The position numbers were made by a program, and so were the translations under genes. The notes under the pieces are model-generated. The model did not search any database. It saw only the letters and a list, made by a program, of their open reading frames with translations, and was not told the DNA's origin. Shown in pieces: positions 1-10,345 of a DNA stretch of 62,553 nucleotides; position 1 is the stretch's first letter; every line of letters begins with the position of its first letter. This stretch comes from Desulfuromonas sp. (GTDB lineage: Bacteria > Desulfobacterota > Desulfuromonadia > Desulfuromonadales > Desulfuromonadaceae): NCBI GenBank assembly GCA_002869685.1, contig PKUE01000025.1:1-62553 (forward strand). The letters are read 5' to 3'.

Positions 1-35
1 AATTCAGCGCAAAAAGCTGAATGTGAGGTCTTTTT
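1..35 (+). terminator. Possible terminator of an upstream gene
   Basis: A 7-bp inverted repeat (2-8 with 16-22) surrounds an A-rich loop. A short T-tract follows at about 30-35, but eight bases separate it from the stem, so termination is uncertain. It may close a gene that lies outside the window, or be part of the 5' leader of the first gene. Confidence 0.3.
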
Positions 36-81
36 ATTGTCGCTGGTACTGAGAAATCATGTCCATATCAAAGGAGATCTG

Positions 82-924
82 ATGTTTGAGGTTCTGAGTA
101 ACGAAACACTGGCCCCTAATTTACACCGGATGACTGTTCGCGCGCCGCGTATTGCCACTGCTCGTCAGGCCGGTCAATTTGTCATTGTGCGCAGTGAAAA
201 AGGTGAAGAGAGAATTCCGCTGACCATTGGTGATGCTGATGTTGAAGAGGGGACGATTACCCTGTTTATTCAAGCGCTTGGAGCGGGAACGAAAAAAATT
301 GTCAGCCGTCAGCCGGGTGAGTTTCTGAGTGATGTCGCTGGCCCTTTAGGGATGCCCACCGATATTGAGAAGTGGGGCAAGGTCGCCTGTATTGGCGGTG
401 GCGTCGGTACTGCAGTATTGTTTCCTATGGCCAAGGCTTTGGCCGATCTTGGTAATGAAGTGACGACCATCATTGGTGGCCGCTCCAAACCGTATATCAT
501 CTTAGCCGATGAACTTGCCGAGTTTTCCAGTCACGTCCAGATCACGACTGACGATGGCAGTTTCGGCCAACAGGGCTTTGTCACAACGGCACTACAAGCA
601 TTGATTGATGACCCTGAGCGTCGTCCCGAGGCTGTGTTTGCGGTTGGGCCGGTACCGATGATGCGTGCCATCAGCGAGCTGACGCGCCCCTACGGAATTA
701 AAACACTGGTTAGTCTTAACCCGATTATGATCGATGGTACTGGCATGTGTGGTGGCTGTCGGGTGCAGATTGGTGACGAAGTTAAATTTGCTTGTGTCGA
801 TGGCCCAGAGTTCGATGCGCATCAAGTGGATTTTAATAGCTTGATGGATCGTCTCACGATGTATCGGGAACAAGAGCAGCACTGTCGTCTAGACGATCAA
901 CTCAACGCCCGTAAGGCGTCTTAA
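82..924 (+). CDS. nfnA: NfnA-like FAD/[2Fe-2S] reductase subunit (NADH-dependent ferredoxin:NADP+ oxidoreductase / sulfide dehydrogenase beta)
   Basis: Small subunit of an NfnAB/SudAB-type cytoplasmic flavoprotein complex, which in studied members couples NADH, NADPH and ferredoxin by electron bifurcation. The 280-residue protein has a ferredoxin-reductase FAD fold, a GGGVGTA nucleotide-binding loop near residues 104-110, and a C-terminal [2Fe-2S] site with Asp218, Cys223, Cys226 and Cys238. An in-frame ATG exists at 37, but ATG82 has AAAGGAG at the right distance and gives the usual family length, so 82 is preferred. The large-subunit gene follows after 12 bases. Bifurcation versus polysulfide reduction cannot be decided from sequence alone. 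Confidence 0.88.
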   Translation: MFEVLSNETLAPNLHRMTVRAPRIATARQAGQFVIVRSEKGEERIPLTIGDADVEEGTITLFIQALGAGTKKIVSRQPGEFLSDVAGPLGMPTDIEKWGKVACIGGGVGTAVLFPMAKALADLGNEVTTIIGGRSKPYIILADELAEFSSHVQITTDDGSFGQQGFVTTALQALIDDPERRPEAVFAVGPVPMMRAISELTRPYGIKTLVSLNPIMIDGTGMCGGCRVQIGDEVKFACVDGPEFDAHQVDFNSLMDRLTMYREQEQHCRLDDQLNARKAS

Positions 925-936
925 GGAGAGCGGACC

Positions 937-2355
937 ATGACCAAAGCAATGACAACTAAAGAGAGGCTCGCTATCTCACGGGTGCTGATGCCTGAACAGG
1001 ATGCCCAGCTACGGAGTCGTAATTTTGAAGAAGTTAACATCGGCCTGACCGAAACTCTGGCTATTCAGGAGGCCCAACGTTGCCTGAATTGTAAAAACCG
1101 TGTTTGCGTTCAAGGTTGCCCGGTACAGGTGTCGATCCCGGAGTTTATCACCGCTTTAGCTGCCGGCGACCTGGTACGTTCGGCTCAGATTCTGCAAAGC
1201 GATAATGCCTTACCTGCTGTCTGGGGCCGGGTCTGCCCCCAAGAAACGCAGTGTGAAGCCAGATGTGTCCGTGGTGTTAAGGGCCAGCCTGTTGCCATAG
1301 GCTACTTGGAGCGTTTTGTAGCAGACTGGGCGACTGCCAATGCTGACCAGCTTGCACCGGTTACTCTGGCTGAGGCCAGCGGCAAAAAGGTTGCCGTGGT
1401 CGGTTGTGGCCCCTGCGGTTTGACCGCTGCCGGTGAACTCGCAAAAGCCGGTCATGCCGTTACTATTTTCGAAGCGTTGCATGACACTGGTGGTGTTCTA
1501 CGTTATGGCATTCCTCAATTCCGCTTGCCCAAAGATATCATCGATGTGGAAGTGGCTCGGCTGCAACAGATGGGCGTCGAAATTGAGTGTAATGTGATTA
1601 TTGGTAAAACGCTGACCGTTTCTGAGCTCAGTGAGCAATACGATGCCGTTTTTATCGGCAACGGTGCCGGTCTTCCTGCGATGATGGATATCCCTGGTGA
1701 AAGTCTCAAAGGTGTTTATGCCGCTAACGAGTATTTGACCCGCGTGAATTTGATGGGAGCAGGGCAAAGTGACGATTGTGCCACTCCTGTCCTTAAAGGC
1801 AAGAACGTTGCCGTTGTTGGTGCTGGGAACACCGCCATGGATTGTGTGCGCACTGCTCGCCGTCTCGGAGCGGAACGGGCAATGATCATCTATCGGCGCA
1901 GTGAAGAACAGATGCCGGCTCGTGTAGAAGAGGTTCATCACGCAAAAGCGGAAGGTGTTGAATTTGTAATGCTTACCTCACCGTTGGCCGTTGAAGGAAC
2001 CGAAGATGGTTGGGTCAAAGCACTACGGTGCCAGAAAATGGAGCTGGGTGAACCAGATGCCTCTGGCCGTCAGCGCCCTGTCGCCATTGAAGGCGCAGAA
2101 GAAGTTCTTGAAGCTGATATTGTCATCAATGCTTTGGGAACGAGGGCGAACCCGTTATTGACATCCACCGCGCCAGAGCTGCAACTCAACGAATGGGGCA
2201 ATATCGTTGCCGATGAAGTTGGGACGACCAGTATCCCTGGCGTTTATGCCGGTGGTGACATCACCCGCGGTGGATCAACGGTGATCCTGGCTATGGGGGA
2301 TGGTAAACGGGCAGCGGCTGAGATTCATCGCTTTTTGACTGCATCACAAGATTAA
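937..2355 (+). CDS. nfnB: NfnB-like large subunit (GltD-family NADPH flavoprotein with two [4Fe-4S] clusters)
   Basis: Large subunit of the NfnAB/SudAB complex; a 472-residue relative of the glutamate synthase small subunit. The N-terminal ferredoxin-like part carries Cys49, Cys52, Cys57, Cys61 and Cys100, Cys106, Cys110, the pattern that binds two [4Fe-4S] clusters. A GxGxxG FAD loop follows at 156-161, and a second dinucleotide fold (VGAGNTAMD, near 290) binds NADPH. The start has AAGGAG upstream. No glutamate synthase large subunit lies next to it, and its partner is the NfnA-type gene, which argues against a role in glutamate synthesis. Database labels such as GltA or sulfide dehydrogenase alpha are alternatives. 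Confidence 0.88.
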   Translation: MTKAMTTKERLAISRVLMPEQDAQLRSRNFEEVNIGLTETLAIQEAQRCLNCKNRVCVQGCPVQVSIPEFITALAAGDLVRSAQILQSDNALPAVWGRVCPQETQCEARCVRGVKGQPVAIGYLERFVADWATANADQLAPVTLAEASGKKVAVVGCGPCGLTAAGELAKAGHAVTIFEALHDTGGVLRYGIPQFRLPKDIIDVEVARLQQMGVEIECNVIIGKTLTVSELSEQYDAVFIGNGAGLPAMMDIPGESLKGVYAANEYLTRVNLMGAGQSDDCATPVLKGKNVAVVGAGNTAMDCVRTARRLGAERAMIIYRRSEEQMPARVEEVHHAKAEGVEFVMLTSPLAVEGTEDGWVKALRCQKMELGEPDASGRQRPVAIEGAEEVLEADIVINALGTRANPLLTSTAPELQLNEWGNIVADEVGTTSIPGVYAGGDITRGGSTVILAMGDGKRAAAEIHRFLTASQD

Positions 2356-2508
2356 TCAAACCGAAGCAGGAGACAGTGAGCTGTCCCGTCGGTTTAGAGA
2401 ATGACAAAGGGATGTTCATGCGACTAAAGCATGATTTGCCCAGCTGTGTGACGACAATTCACAATGAGCGTTCCTGCGTGAATCCCATCCAGTCCTTTAC
2501 TGTGATAA

Positions 2509-2551
2509 AAAAGCTGCTGCCTTCTGTAATCAGAAAGCAGCAGCTTTTTTT
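2509..2551 (+). terminator. Intrinsic terminator after nfnB
   Basis: A 14-bp stem with one mismatch (2513-2526 with 2531-2544) has a TAAT loop and runs into seven Ts at 2545-2551. It separates nfnAB from the minus-strand methyltransferase, and the A-tract on its other side means it could also work in reverse. The rest of 2356-2600 holds no convincing gene. Confidence 0.85.
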
Positions 2552-2600
2552 GTCGGTCAGATCTGTCGTGTTGAGGGGTACGTGACTGAAAAAAACCGGA

Positions 2601-3200
2601 TTATCCGGCGGTCCTGCGAAGAAGAACCGTACTGAACTCATCGAGCATCCGGTTTTTCTCGATATTGCAGCCTTTACGAAGATAGCAGTTTCGCACATCA
2701 AAATTGTATTCGTAGAGAATTCCCGATAGAAGCAACGGAGCGCCAGGACGTGCTTTGCTGACCAAATCGCTGGCGACATCAAGGAGAATGTCGCCGTAGA
2801 TATTCGCCAATATCAGATCATAGTCTTCAGCAGTTATTTCGTTAAGGGTCCCGCAGATGTGGGTAACCTGGTCTTCGACATTATTGATAATGCAGTTATG
2901 CTGACAGGTTTTTACTGCAGCCGGGTCAATATCAATGCAGGTTGCATGGAGGGCTCCCAGTTTGATGGCGGCAATGGCAAGGATGCCCGTGCCGCTGCCT
3001 AGGTCCAGTACTTTGGCTCCACGTACCTCATCAAGATCCTCAAGAATTTCCAGACAACTGGCTGTTGTTTCATGCTCGCCAGAACCAAAGGCTCCCTGGG
3101 CCATCCATAAACTGATCCGTTGCTCTTCAATTGGAGATTCATCCTGTGGTAGGATTTCAAAAGACCTGCCAAGTTGAAAAGGGGAGAAAATACGTCCCAC
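2601..3200 (-). CDS. PrmA-like SAM-dependent methyltransferase lacking the N-terminal domain
   Basis: Class I methyltransferase resembling the catalytic half of ribosomal protein L11 methyltransferase PrmA. Numbered from the upstream GTG at 3233, it shows the PrmA-type GAFGSGEHETT segment (47-57), the SAM loop DLGSGTGIL (77-85), the acidic DID (101-103) and ANI (143-145). Full PrmA is about 290-300 residues; the N-terminal L11-binding domain is absent here. The start is uncertain: GTG3233 would give 210 residues, while GTG3200 has AAAGGA six bases upstream and gives 199. It is transcribed divergently from the TlpA-like gene. The substrate may be L11 or another protein. Confidence 0.7.
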   Translation of the reverse strand: MGRIFSPFQLGRSFEILPQDESPIEEQRISLWMAQGAFGSGEHETTASCLEILEDLDEVRGAKVLDLGSGTGILAIAAIKLGALHATCIDIDPAAVKTCQHNCIINNVEDQVTHICGTLNEITAEDYDLILANIYGDILLDVASDLVSKARPGAPLLLSGILYEYNFDVRNCYLRKGCNIEKNRMLDEFSTVLLRRTAG

Positions 3201-3304
3201 GGAAAATCCTTTCAGGTTGAGTAGTGTATACACGGCTTGAAGTTGCCGAGTATTTCATGGGCCGGTTTCTGCGTCAATCCCTGAAGAAGTTGAAAGGCGA
3301 AATC

Positions 3305-3850
3305 ATGATGTCTCATCGATCTGTTCTTTGCTGTCAATTTATATTGCTTGGTTTGCTGTTGTTGCTGTTTTCTGGGTGTCAATCTGACTCTCAGGACCAG
3401 GCGACAGAAAAGCCATCAAGACCGATGGCTGCTGATTTTGTGCTGTCCTCTGTCAACGGCGATTCCGTTCAGCTTTCATCGCTGAAGGGGAAGGTGGTTG
3501 TGCTTAATTTCTGGGCCACCTGGTGTCCCCCCTGCCGTGAAGAAATGCCATCGATGGAAAAACTTCATCAGTTGATGAAGCACGAGGATTTTGTCCTGCT
3601 GGCCGTTAATATTGAAGCAGACGGACGTCGCACCGTATCGCAGTTTTTACAGAAGCAACCGGTTTCCTTTGCCATTCTGTATGATGAAGAGGGTAAGATT
3701 CACAAACAATATGGCGTCTTTAAATACCCGGAAACGTTTATTATTGATCGCAATGGTCGCATCGTTGAAAAAGTCGTTGGTGGGCTGAACTGGGCTCAGC
3801 CTCGCGTTGTTGAATTTCTTCGCCAGGTAATGGCTGAAGGCGCTCACTGA
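3305..3850 (+). CDS. TlpA-like thioredoxin-fold lipoprotein
   Basis: Predicted membrane-anchored thiol-disulfide reductase facing the periplasm. It has a hydrophobic signal peptide ending in a lipobox (LFSGC, lipidated Cys25), then a TlpA/ResA-type thioredoxin domain with the active site WCPPC at 73-77. Members of this family typically keep cytochrome c heme-site cysteines reduced; that role is inferred, though heme proteins do occur in this window (for example the chemoreceptor at 51619). The reading frame is open from 3224, but ATG3305/3308 places the signal peptide correctly and has AAGGCG upstream. The fur gene follows after 66 bases. Confidence 0.85.
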   Translation: MMSHRSVLCCQFILLGLLLLLFSGCQSDSQDQATEKPSRPMAADFVLSSVNGDSVQLSSLKGKVVVLNFWATWCPPCREEMPSMEKLHQLMKHEDFVLLAVNIEADGRRTVSQFLQKQPVSFAILYDEEGKIHKQYGVFKYPETFIIDRNGRIVEKVVGGLNWAQPRVVEFLRQVMAEGAH

Positions 3851-3877
3851 GCTTGACGCTCCGAGGTGGCTTTGATA

Positions 3878-3903
3878 AATTGAACATCATTTTCATTTCA
3901 ATT
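3878..3903 (+). promoter_or_regulatory. AT-rich inverted repeat upstream of fur (candidate operator)
   Basis: A perfect 7-bp inverted repeat, AATTGAA and TTCAATT with a 12-base AT-rich spacer, ends just before the ribosome-binding purines of fur. Fur-type genes are often autoregulated through AT-rich dyads. It is not a close match to the classical Fur box, so the role is inferred from position and symmetry. Confidence 0.4.
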
Positions 3904-3916
3904 AGGGGGGCGTCGG

Positions 3917-4348
3917 ATGGCAACCGTAAAGGATCTTTTTCGTGATTATCTGGGCAAACATGGCTTGAAGGTGACACGACAACGCGAAATTATTCTGGAG
4001 GGCTTTATGGGGTCTCCCTCACACTTGTCCGCCGAGGAGCTTTATCTGCGCTTACGCAAAGATCATCCAAATATTGGCTATGCCACGGTGTATCGGACAA
4101 TGAAACTTCTTGCTGATAGTGGTATTGCCAGTGAACGCCATTTTGGTGATCGGCAAACACGTTATGAGCCGAATACCAGTGACGATCATCATTATCATCT
4201 GATTTGCAATTCCTGTGGACGCATTATTGAGTTCGAGGACCCTAAAATTGAGGACCTCCTCCAGCAAACAGCATCGGATCATCACTTCACTTTGTCTCAT
4301 CAACGTCTTGAATTGTATGGGCTGTGTCCTGATTGTCAGGCGCGTTAG
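3917..4348 (+). CDS. fur: Fur-family metal-responsive transcriptional repressor
   Basis: A 143-residue regulator with an N-terminal winged helix-turn-helix (recognition region about 52-68, containing the family motif GYATVYRT) and a C-terminal dimerisation and metal domain. Metal ligands are visible: His91, His92 and His94, CxxC at Cys97/Cys100, and a second CxxC at Cys137/Cys140, which fits a structural zinc site. The length is typical of Fur. PerR and Zur share this layout, so iron sensing is the likely but unproven specificity. A strong GGGGGG stretch precedes the start, and an AT-rich dyad lies just upstream. Confidence 0.85.
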   Translation: MATVKDLFRDYLGKHGLKVTRQREIILEGFMGSPSHLSAEELYLRLRKDHPNIGYATVYRTMKLLADSGIASERHFGDRQTRYEPNTSDDHHYHLICNSCGRIIEFEDPKIEDLLQQTASDHHFTLSHQRLELYGLCPDCQAR

Positions 4349-4379
4349 GACATTTTCTTTTTTATTGTAGGAGTTTCTC

Positions 4380-5129
4380 GTGCACATCACTGCCATCATT
4401 CCGGCGCGTTACGCGTCTTCGCGTTTCCCCGGTAAGCCACTTGCTGATATCCTTGGTAAGCCCATGATCCAGAGAGTCTATGAACAGACCGCTCAGGCTG
4501 AACTCGTTGATGAGGTGGTTGTTGCCACTGACGATGAGCGTATTTTCAATGCTGTCGAAGCTTTTGGCGGTAAGGTGTGTATGACCTCAGATACGCATGA
4601 GACCGGCACAGATCGTCTGGCTGAGGTTGCGACACAGCTTGATTCTGATCTGATTGTTAATGTCCAGGGTGATGAACCTTTGATTAATCCCAAGATGATT
4701 GATCAGGCCATTGCACCATTGAAAGATGATGACACCATCGACATGGGAACCTTGATGATTCCGATTGCAGATGTCGATGAATATCTTAACCCCAATGTTG
4801 TCAAGGTTGTTACCAATCGACAGGGTAATGCGTTGTATTTTTCCCGTTCACCCATCCCTTATTATCGTGATTATGCCAATGCGCTTGGCGAGAATTTTCA
4901 ACATGTGCGGGCGTTCAAACATGTTGGGATGTATGTCTACCGGCGCGAGTTTTTGCTTGCCTATCCCGGTTTGAACATGACACCGTTGGAGCAGGCCGAA
5001 AAGCTTGAGCAATTGCGTGCTTTAGAGAATGGTTTTTGTATTCGGGTCGTGGAAACGCATTTGCATTCGCAGGGGGTTGATACCCCCGAAGATCTGACTC
5101 GGGTTTGTGAAATTCTAGCTCAAAGCTGA
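4380..5129 (+). CDS. kdsB: 3-deoxy-manno-octulosonate cytidylyltransferase (CMP-Kdo synthetase)
   Basis: Activates Kdo with CTP to give CMP-Kdo, the donor used by the Kdo transferase in the lipopolysaccharide inner core. The 249-residue protein begins with the nucleotidyltransferase signature [15 protein letters not shown] and carries the conserved NVQGDEP segment. It starts at GTG4380, with TAGGAG upstream. It opens the Kdo/LPS cluster, and pyrG, which makes the CTP it uses, is the next gene. A 172-base gap with no clear terminator separates the two. Confidence 0.95.
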   Translation: MHITAIIPARYASSRFPGKPLADILGKPMIQRVYEQTAQAELVDEVVVATDDERIFNAVEAFGGKVCMTSDTHETGTDRLAEVATQLDSDLIVNVQGDEPLINPKMIDQAIAPLKDDDTIDMGTLMIPIADVDEYLNPNVVKVVTNRQGNALYFSRSPIPYYRDYANALGENFQHVRAFKHVGMYVYRREFLLAYPGLNMTPLEQAEKLEQLRALENGFCIRVVETHLHSQGVDTPEDLTRVCEILAQS

Positions 5130-5277
5130 TTCGTCTAGTGCAGGTAAAATGGGGTGATTTTCCCTTTCTTTTTAAAGTTGTTCAGTGTAGAGTTTCGCAC
5201 TTGTGTTTGGTAGAAAGTAACAACGGTGATCCGCTGGGAAAGGCTCTGCGGCACAGTTGAATCAGATGAAAACATAA

Positions 5278-6905
<1,628 letters not shown>

Positions 6906-6906
<1 letters not shown>

Positions 6907-7730
6907 TGGTTAGAGAAGTTAAGGTTGGTAAGGTCGTATTTGGTGACCCACATCCTTTTGCGCTTGTGGCGGGTCCTTGTGTACTTGAAGACCTCGACAC
7001 AACGCTACATATTGCCGAGTCCCTTAAAAAATTAACCGACCAGCTTGGGATCGGTTTCGTATTTAAAGCTTCTTACGATAAGGCGAACCGGACTTCGGTG
7101 ACTTCGTTTCGCGGGCCGGGGATTGATGCTGGTTTGGAGATGCTGGCAAAAATCAAAGCCGAATTCGATGTGCCGGTTGTTTCCGATGTTCATGATGTGA
7201 CACAGGTTGCTGCAGCGGCAGAGGTTCTGGATATTATCCAGATACCGGCATTTCTTTGCCGCCAGACCGACCTGTTGGTTGCGGCTGGCAACAGTGGTCG
7301 GGTTGTTAATGTTAAAAAAGGCCAGTTTCAGGCGCCTTGGGACATGAAACATGTTGTTGGTAAGGTTGCTTCCACGGGAAATGACCAGATCATCCTCACT
7401 GAACGCGGCAGCAGTTTTGGTTATAATAATCTGGTTGTTGATATGCGCTCTCTGATTATTATGCGGGAGTTGGGGCAACCGGTTATTTTTGATGCCACCC
7501 ACGCCGTTCAATTGCCAGGTGGCGCAGATGGCGCCTCTGCCGGTCAGCGTGAGTATGTCGCTGCGTTGTCGCGGGCAGCCGTAGCGACTGGAATTGATGG
7601 CCTTTTCTGGGAAGTTCATCCTGACCCGGAATGCGCCCGTTGCGACGGACCAAACTCTTTATATCTCAAAGACCTCCAACCCATTCTTGAGTCTCTGTTG
7701 GCGTTGGATGCTGTGGTGAAAAATCGATGA
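6906..7730 (+). CDS. kdsA: 2-dehydro-3-deoxyphosphooctonate aldolase (Kdo-8-phosphate synthase)
   Basis: Condenses phosphoenolpyruvate with arabinose 5-phosphate to give Kdo 8-phosphate in the cytoplasm. The 274-residue TIM-barrel protein shows AGPCVLED near the N-terminus, FKASYDKANRTS, and the conserved GGADGASAGQREY region. It overlaps pyrG by one base (TAATG) and kdsD by four (ATGA), which implies translational coupling. Its two neighbours provide the substrate (KdsD) and remove the phosphate (KdsC). Confidence 0.97.
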
Positions 7731-8704
7731 CAAATCGCCAAAATATTATTGAGGTTGCACGTAACACCCTTCAGATTGAAGCTGATGCGGTCCTTGCTCT
7801 GCAGGATCGTATCGGGGAAGAGTTTTGTCGGGCGGTGGAATTGATCCTTTCCTGTCAAGGACGTCTGGTTATTTCCGGCATGGGAAAATCGGGTTTGATC
7901 TGTCAGAAAATTGCTGCCACCATGGCCTCGACCGGCACCCCCGCTTTTTTCCTGCACCCAGCGGAAGGCATTCATGGCGACTTGGGAATGTTGATGAAGG
8001 GGGATGTGGTACTGGCCGTTTCTAATTCAGGAGAGACTGAAGAGGTCGTACGGATTCTGCCTGTTATCAAACGACTCGGTGTCAAACTGATTGCCATGAG
8101 TGGTAATCCTGAAAGCACCTTGTCAAAAGCGGGTGATGTTTCTCTGGATATTTCAGTAGGGCAGGAAGCTTGTCCTCTCGGTCTGGCGCCTACCGCCAGT
8201 ACTACCGCAACTTTAGCCATGGGGGATGCTCTGGCTGTAGCACTGTTGCAGGAGAAGAACTTTCGTGCCGAAGACTTTGCGCTATTTCATCCCGGTGGTG
8301 CCCTTGGAAAACGTTTATTGCTTCGGGTTGAAGATCTGATGCATAGCGGAGATGCTATTCCTCTGGTTTCCATGGCGACGACGGTCAAAGACGCGCTGTT
8401 CGAAATTACCAATAAGAAACTTGGCATTACCGGGGTAATTAACGATAACGATGGTCTTGTCGGTGTTTTTACCGATGGCGATTTACGCCGTTGCCTTGAA
8501 GATGAACGCTCATTGGATCACCTGATGGCTCAGGTAATGAGCCAGAATCCCAAACGGGTACTGCGCTCTAACCTGGCAGCGAAAGCTTTGCAACTGATGG
8601 AGGAATTCTCCATTACTTCGTTGTTTGTCTTTGAACAGGAAAACGATGCGAAGCCCGTTGGGATTATCCACCTCCATGATTTGTTGAAAGCGGGTGTCGT
8701 ATGA
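7727..8704 (+). CDS. kdsD: Arabinose-5-phosphate isomerase
   Basis: Interconverts ribulose 5-phosphate and arabinose 5-phosphate, the first committed Kdo precursor. The 325-residue protein has an N-terminal SIS sugar-isomerase domain (about 30-165; GMGKSGLICQKIAATMASTG) and two C-terminal CBS domains (about 205-325), the standard KdsD/KpsF/GutQ arrangement. Overlapping start and stop codons on both sides place it firmly in the kdsA-kdsD-kdsC run. GutQ/KpsF paralogues look alike, but this context supports the LPS-pathway enzyme. Confidence 0.95.
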   Translation: MTNRQNIIEVARNTLQIEADAVLALQDRIGEEFCRAVELILSCQGRLVISGMGKSGLICQKIAATMASTGTPAFFLHPAEGIHGDLGMLMKGDVVLAVSNSGETEEVVRILPVIKRLGVKLIAMSGNPESTLSKAGDVSLDISVGQEACPLGLAPTASTTATLAMGDALAVALLQEKNFRAEDFALFHPGGALGKRLLLRVEDLMHSGDAIPLVSMATTVKDALFEITNKKLGITGVINDNDGLVGVFTDGDLRRCLEDERSLDHLMAQVMSQNPKRVLRSNLAAKALQLMEEFSITSLFVFEQENDAKPVGIIHLHDLLKAGVV

Positions 8705-9219
8705 AAAAACGCTCCATAGCGCAGATCCGCCTGCTGTTGCTTGATGTGGATGGCGTCCTGACTGATGGCCGAATCACCTACGATAATCATGGGGTTGAAA
8801 GCAAATCGTTTCATGTTCGGGATGGCCACGGCTTGAAACTGTTGCAACGTGCCGGAATCAAAGTTGGTATCATTACCGGGCGTTCTTCCCACGTGGTCAG
8901 TCATCGTGCGGCGGAACTTGGGATTGATATTGTCTACCAGGGAGCAAAAAATAAATTGGAACCGTACGAACAAATCCTTCAGGATTTGAATCTTACGGAT
9001 GCTCAAGTTGCCTATGTTGGCGATGATCTGGTTGATCTGCCGATCTTGCGACGGGTAGGTTGTTCCTTCACTGTTGCGGATGGAGTTGCTGACATCAAGC
9101 CGTATGTTGATTATATTACGACGCTTCCCGGAGGTCAGGGCGCTGTTCGTGAGATTTGCGACATGTTGTTGCGTCAATCCGGGAATTGGGACAGTGTCAC
9201 GGATCGATACTTTGATTAA
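8701..9219 (+). CDS. kdsC: Kdo-8-phosphate phosphatase (HAD family)
   Basis: Hydrolyses Kdo 8-phosphate to Kdo before activation by KdsB. The 172-residue protein is a cap-less HAD phosphatase: motif I is DVDGVLTDG with nucleophile Asp15 and Asp17, and the late motif GDDLVDLP binds Mg2+. Cap-less family members work as tetramers. The start overlaps the kdsD stop by four bases (ATGA). Confidence 0.95.
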   Translation: MKKRSIAQIRLLLLDVDGVLTDGRITYDNHGVESKSFHVRDGHGLKLLQRAGIKVGIITGRSSHVVSHRAAELGIDIVYQGAKNKLEPYEQILQDLNLTDAQVAYVGDDLVDLPILRRVGCSFTVADGVADIKPYVDYITTLPGGQGAVREICDMLLRQSGNWDSVTDRYFD

Positions 9220-9266
9220 TCTGCCTGCTTTTATCCCTTTTGCCAATTAGTGATATCATTCTTTAG

Positions 9267-9854
9267 ATGAATCGCCGAGACTATATACGTCGTTTTCTGG
9301 TTGTTGCCCTGCTGGCTATCTGCGCGGTTTTACTCGTTCTGATCCTGTTTTATGAAAAATTGTCCAGCCCCACGGATGTCATTGAAAATGTGGTCATGGA
9401 AGCAGATGTCGAGTTGAAAACATTCAACTATACCGAGACCGTTGATGGTGCTCCCCATTGGACGCTGACGGGAGAATCGGCAGCGCACGATTTCAATCAG
9501 GATCAGACGCATATTACCCAGGTTCGCATGCAATTGTATGACCAGAAAGATCTCGGGGATGTGGTCCTGACAGCCCGTGAGGGAATGGCACTACTTTCTG
9601 AACAACAGGTTGCTGTTGACGGTGATGTGGTGATTCAGTCTGGCAATGGTTATACGGTGAAAACCGATCATGCGACTTATTTCGGCAATCGCTCGCAGGC
9701 CGGGGTCATTGAATCGCAGGTGCCGGTTCAGATCCGTTCCGAGCAGCTGCAATTGAATGGGGTTGGGCTTGTTTTTGATATCGGTGCGCGAACCATGCAA
9801 ATGAACAGTGATGTCTCTGCGGTATTTTATCCGCAGTCAACAGAGGGGAAATGA
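9267..9854 (+). CDS. lptC: LPS export protein LptC
   Basis: Bitopic inner-membrane protein that hands LPS from LptB2FG to LptA. The 195-residue chain has one N-terminal membrane segment (about 9-29) followed by a periplasmic LptC/YrbK-like beta-jellyroll region rich in short beta strands. Its identity rests on this architecture plus position between kdsC and lptA-lptB; LptC sequences diverge strongly. The stop overlaps or abuts the lptA start. Confidence 0.85.
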   Translation: MNRRDYIRRFLVVALLAICAVLLVLILFYEKLSSPTDVIENVVMEADVELKTFNYTETVDGAPHWTLTGESAAHDFNQDQTHITQVRMQLYDQKDLGDVVLTAREGMALLSEQQVAVDGDVVIQSGNGYTVKTDHATYFGNRSQAGVIESQVPVQIRSEQLQLNGVGLVFDIGARTMQMNSDVSAVFYPQSTEGK

Positions 9855-9856
9855 TC

Positions 9857-10345
9857 ATGCGAATTGCTCTTCTCAGCCTGATAGTGTTGCTTGGTGGTGC
9901 ACTGGCTTATGCTGAACAGCCGGATCTGAATCATGATGCCAGCCAGCCGGTTCATGTGACATCGCAACGGTTGGAAGCGGATGATGCCAAAGGTTATTTT
10001 GTTTTTAAAGGTGATGTTCAGGCCCAACAGGGTGATGTCAATATTTATGCCCAGCAACTGACGGTATATTACAGCGATAGCGATAAGAAGCAGATCGACA
10101 GGGTTGTTGCCGAAAAAGATGTGCGAATTGTGCAATTGAATCGTGTCGCAACCGGCCAGAAAGCCATTTTTTGGGAGAATCAATCTCGCGTTGAATTGAC
10201 TGGTGATCCTAAAGTTGTGCAGGGTGAGAGTGTGGTCGCGGGCGAAAAGATTATTGTCTACCTCAACGACAGTCGCAGTATTGTCGAGGGGGGAGAAAAG
10301 GGTCGTGTCAAGGCTGTCTTTGTTCCGGGAGAATCTGCCGAGTGA
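9857..10345 (+). CDS. lptA: LPS periplasmic bridge protein LptA
   Basis: Soluble periplasmic protein of the OstA family that forms the beta-jellyroll bridge carrying LPS to the outer membrane. A signal peptide ([19 protein letters not shown]) precedes the mature sequence, and the family pattern of '[23 protein letters not shown]' type strands follows. ATG9851 is also in frame, but AGGGG lies eight bases before ATG9857. It sits between lptC and lptB, the canonical order. Confidence 0.9.
   Translation: MRIALLSLIVLLGGALAYAEQPDLNHDASQPVHVTSQRLEADDAKGYFVFKGDVQAQQGDVNIYAQQLTVYYSDSDKKQIDRVVAEKDVRIVQLNRVATGQKAIFWENQSRVELTGDPKVVQGESVVAGEKIIVYLNDSRSIVEGGEKGRVKAVFVPGESAE

Noticed and set aside
2376-2585. 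Small plus-strand open frame after nfnB
   Set aside because: It runs straight through the nfnB terminator hairpin and T-run, has no good ribosome-binding site and no recognisable protein pattern.
5145-5186. Weak hairpin with T-rich tail after kdsB
   Set aside because: Only three to six interrupted base pairs around GGG/CCC; not strong enough to call a terminator.
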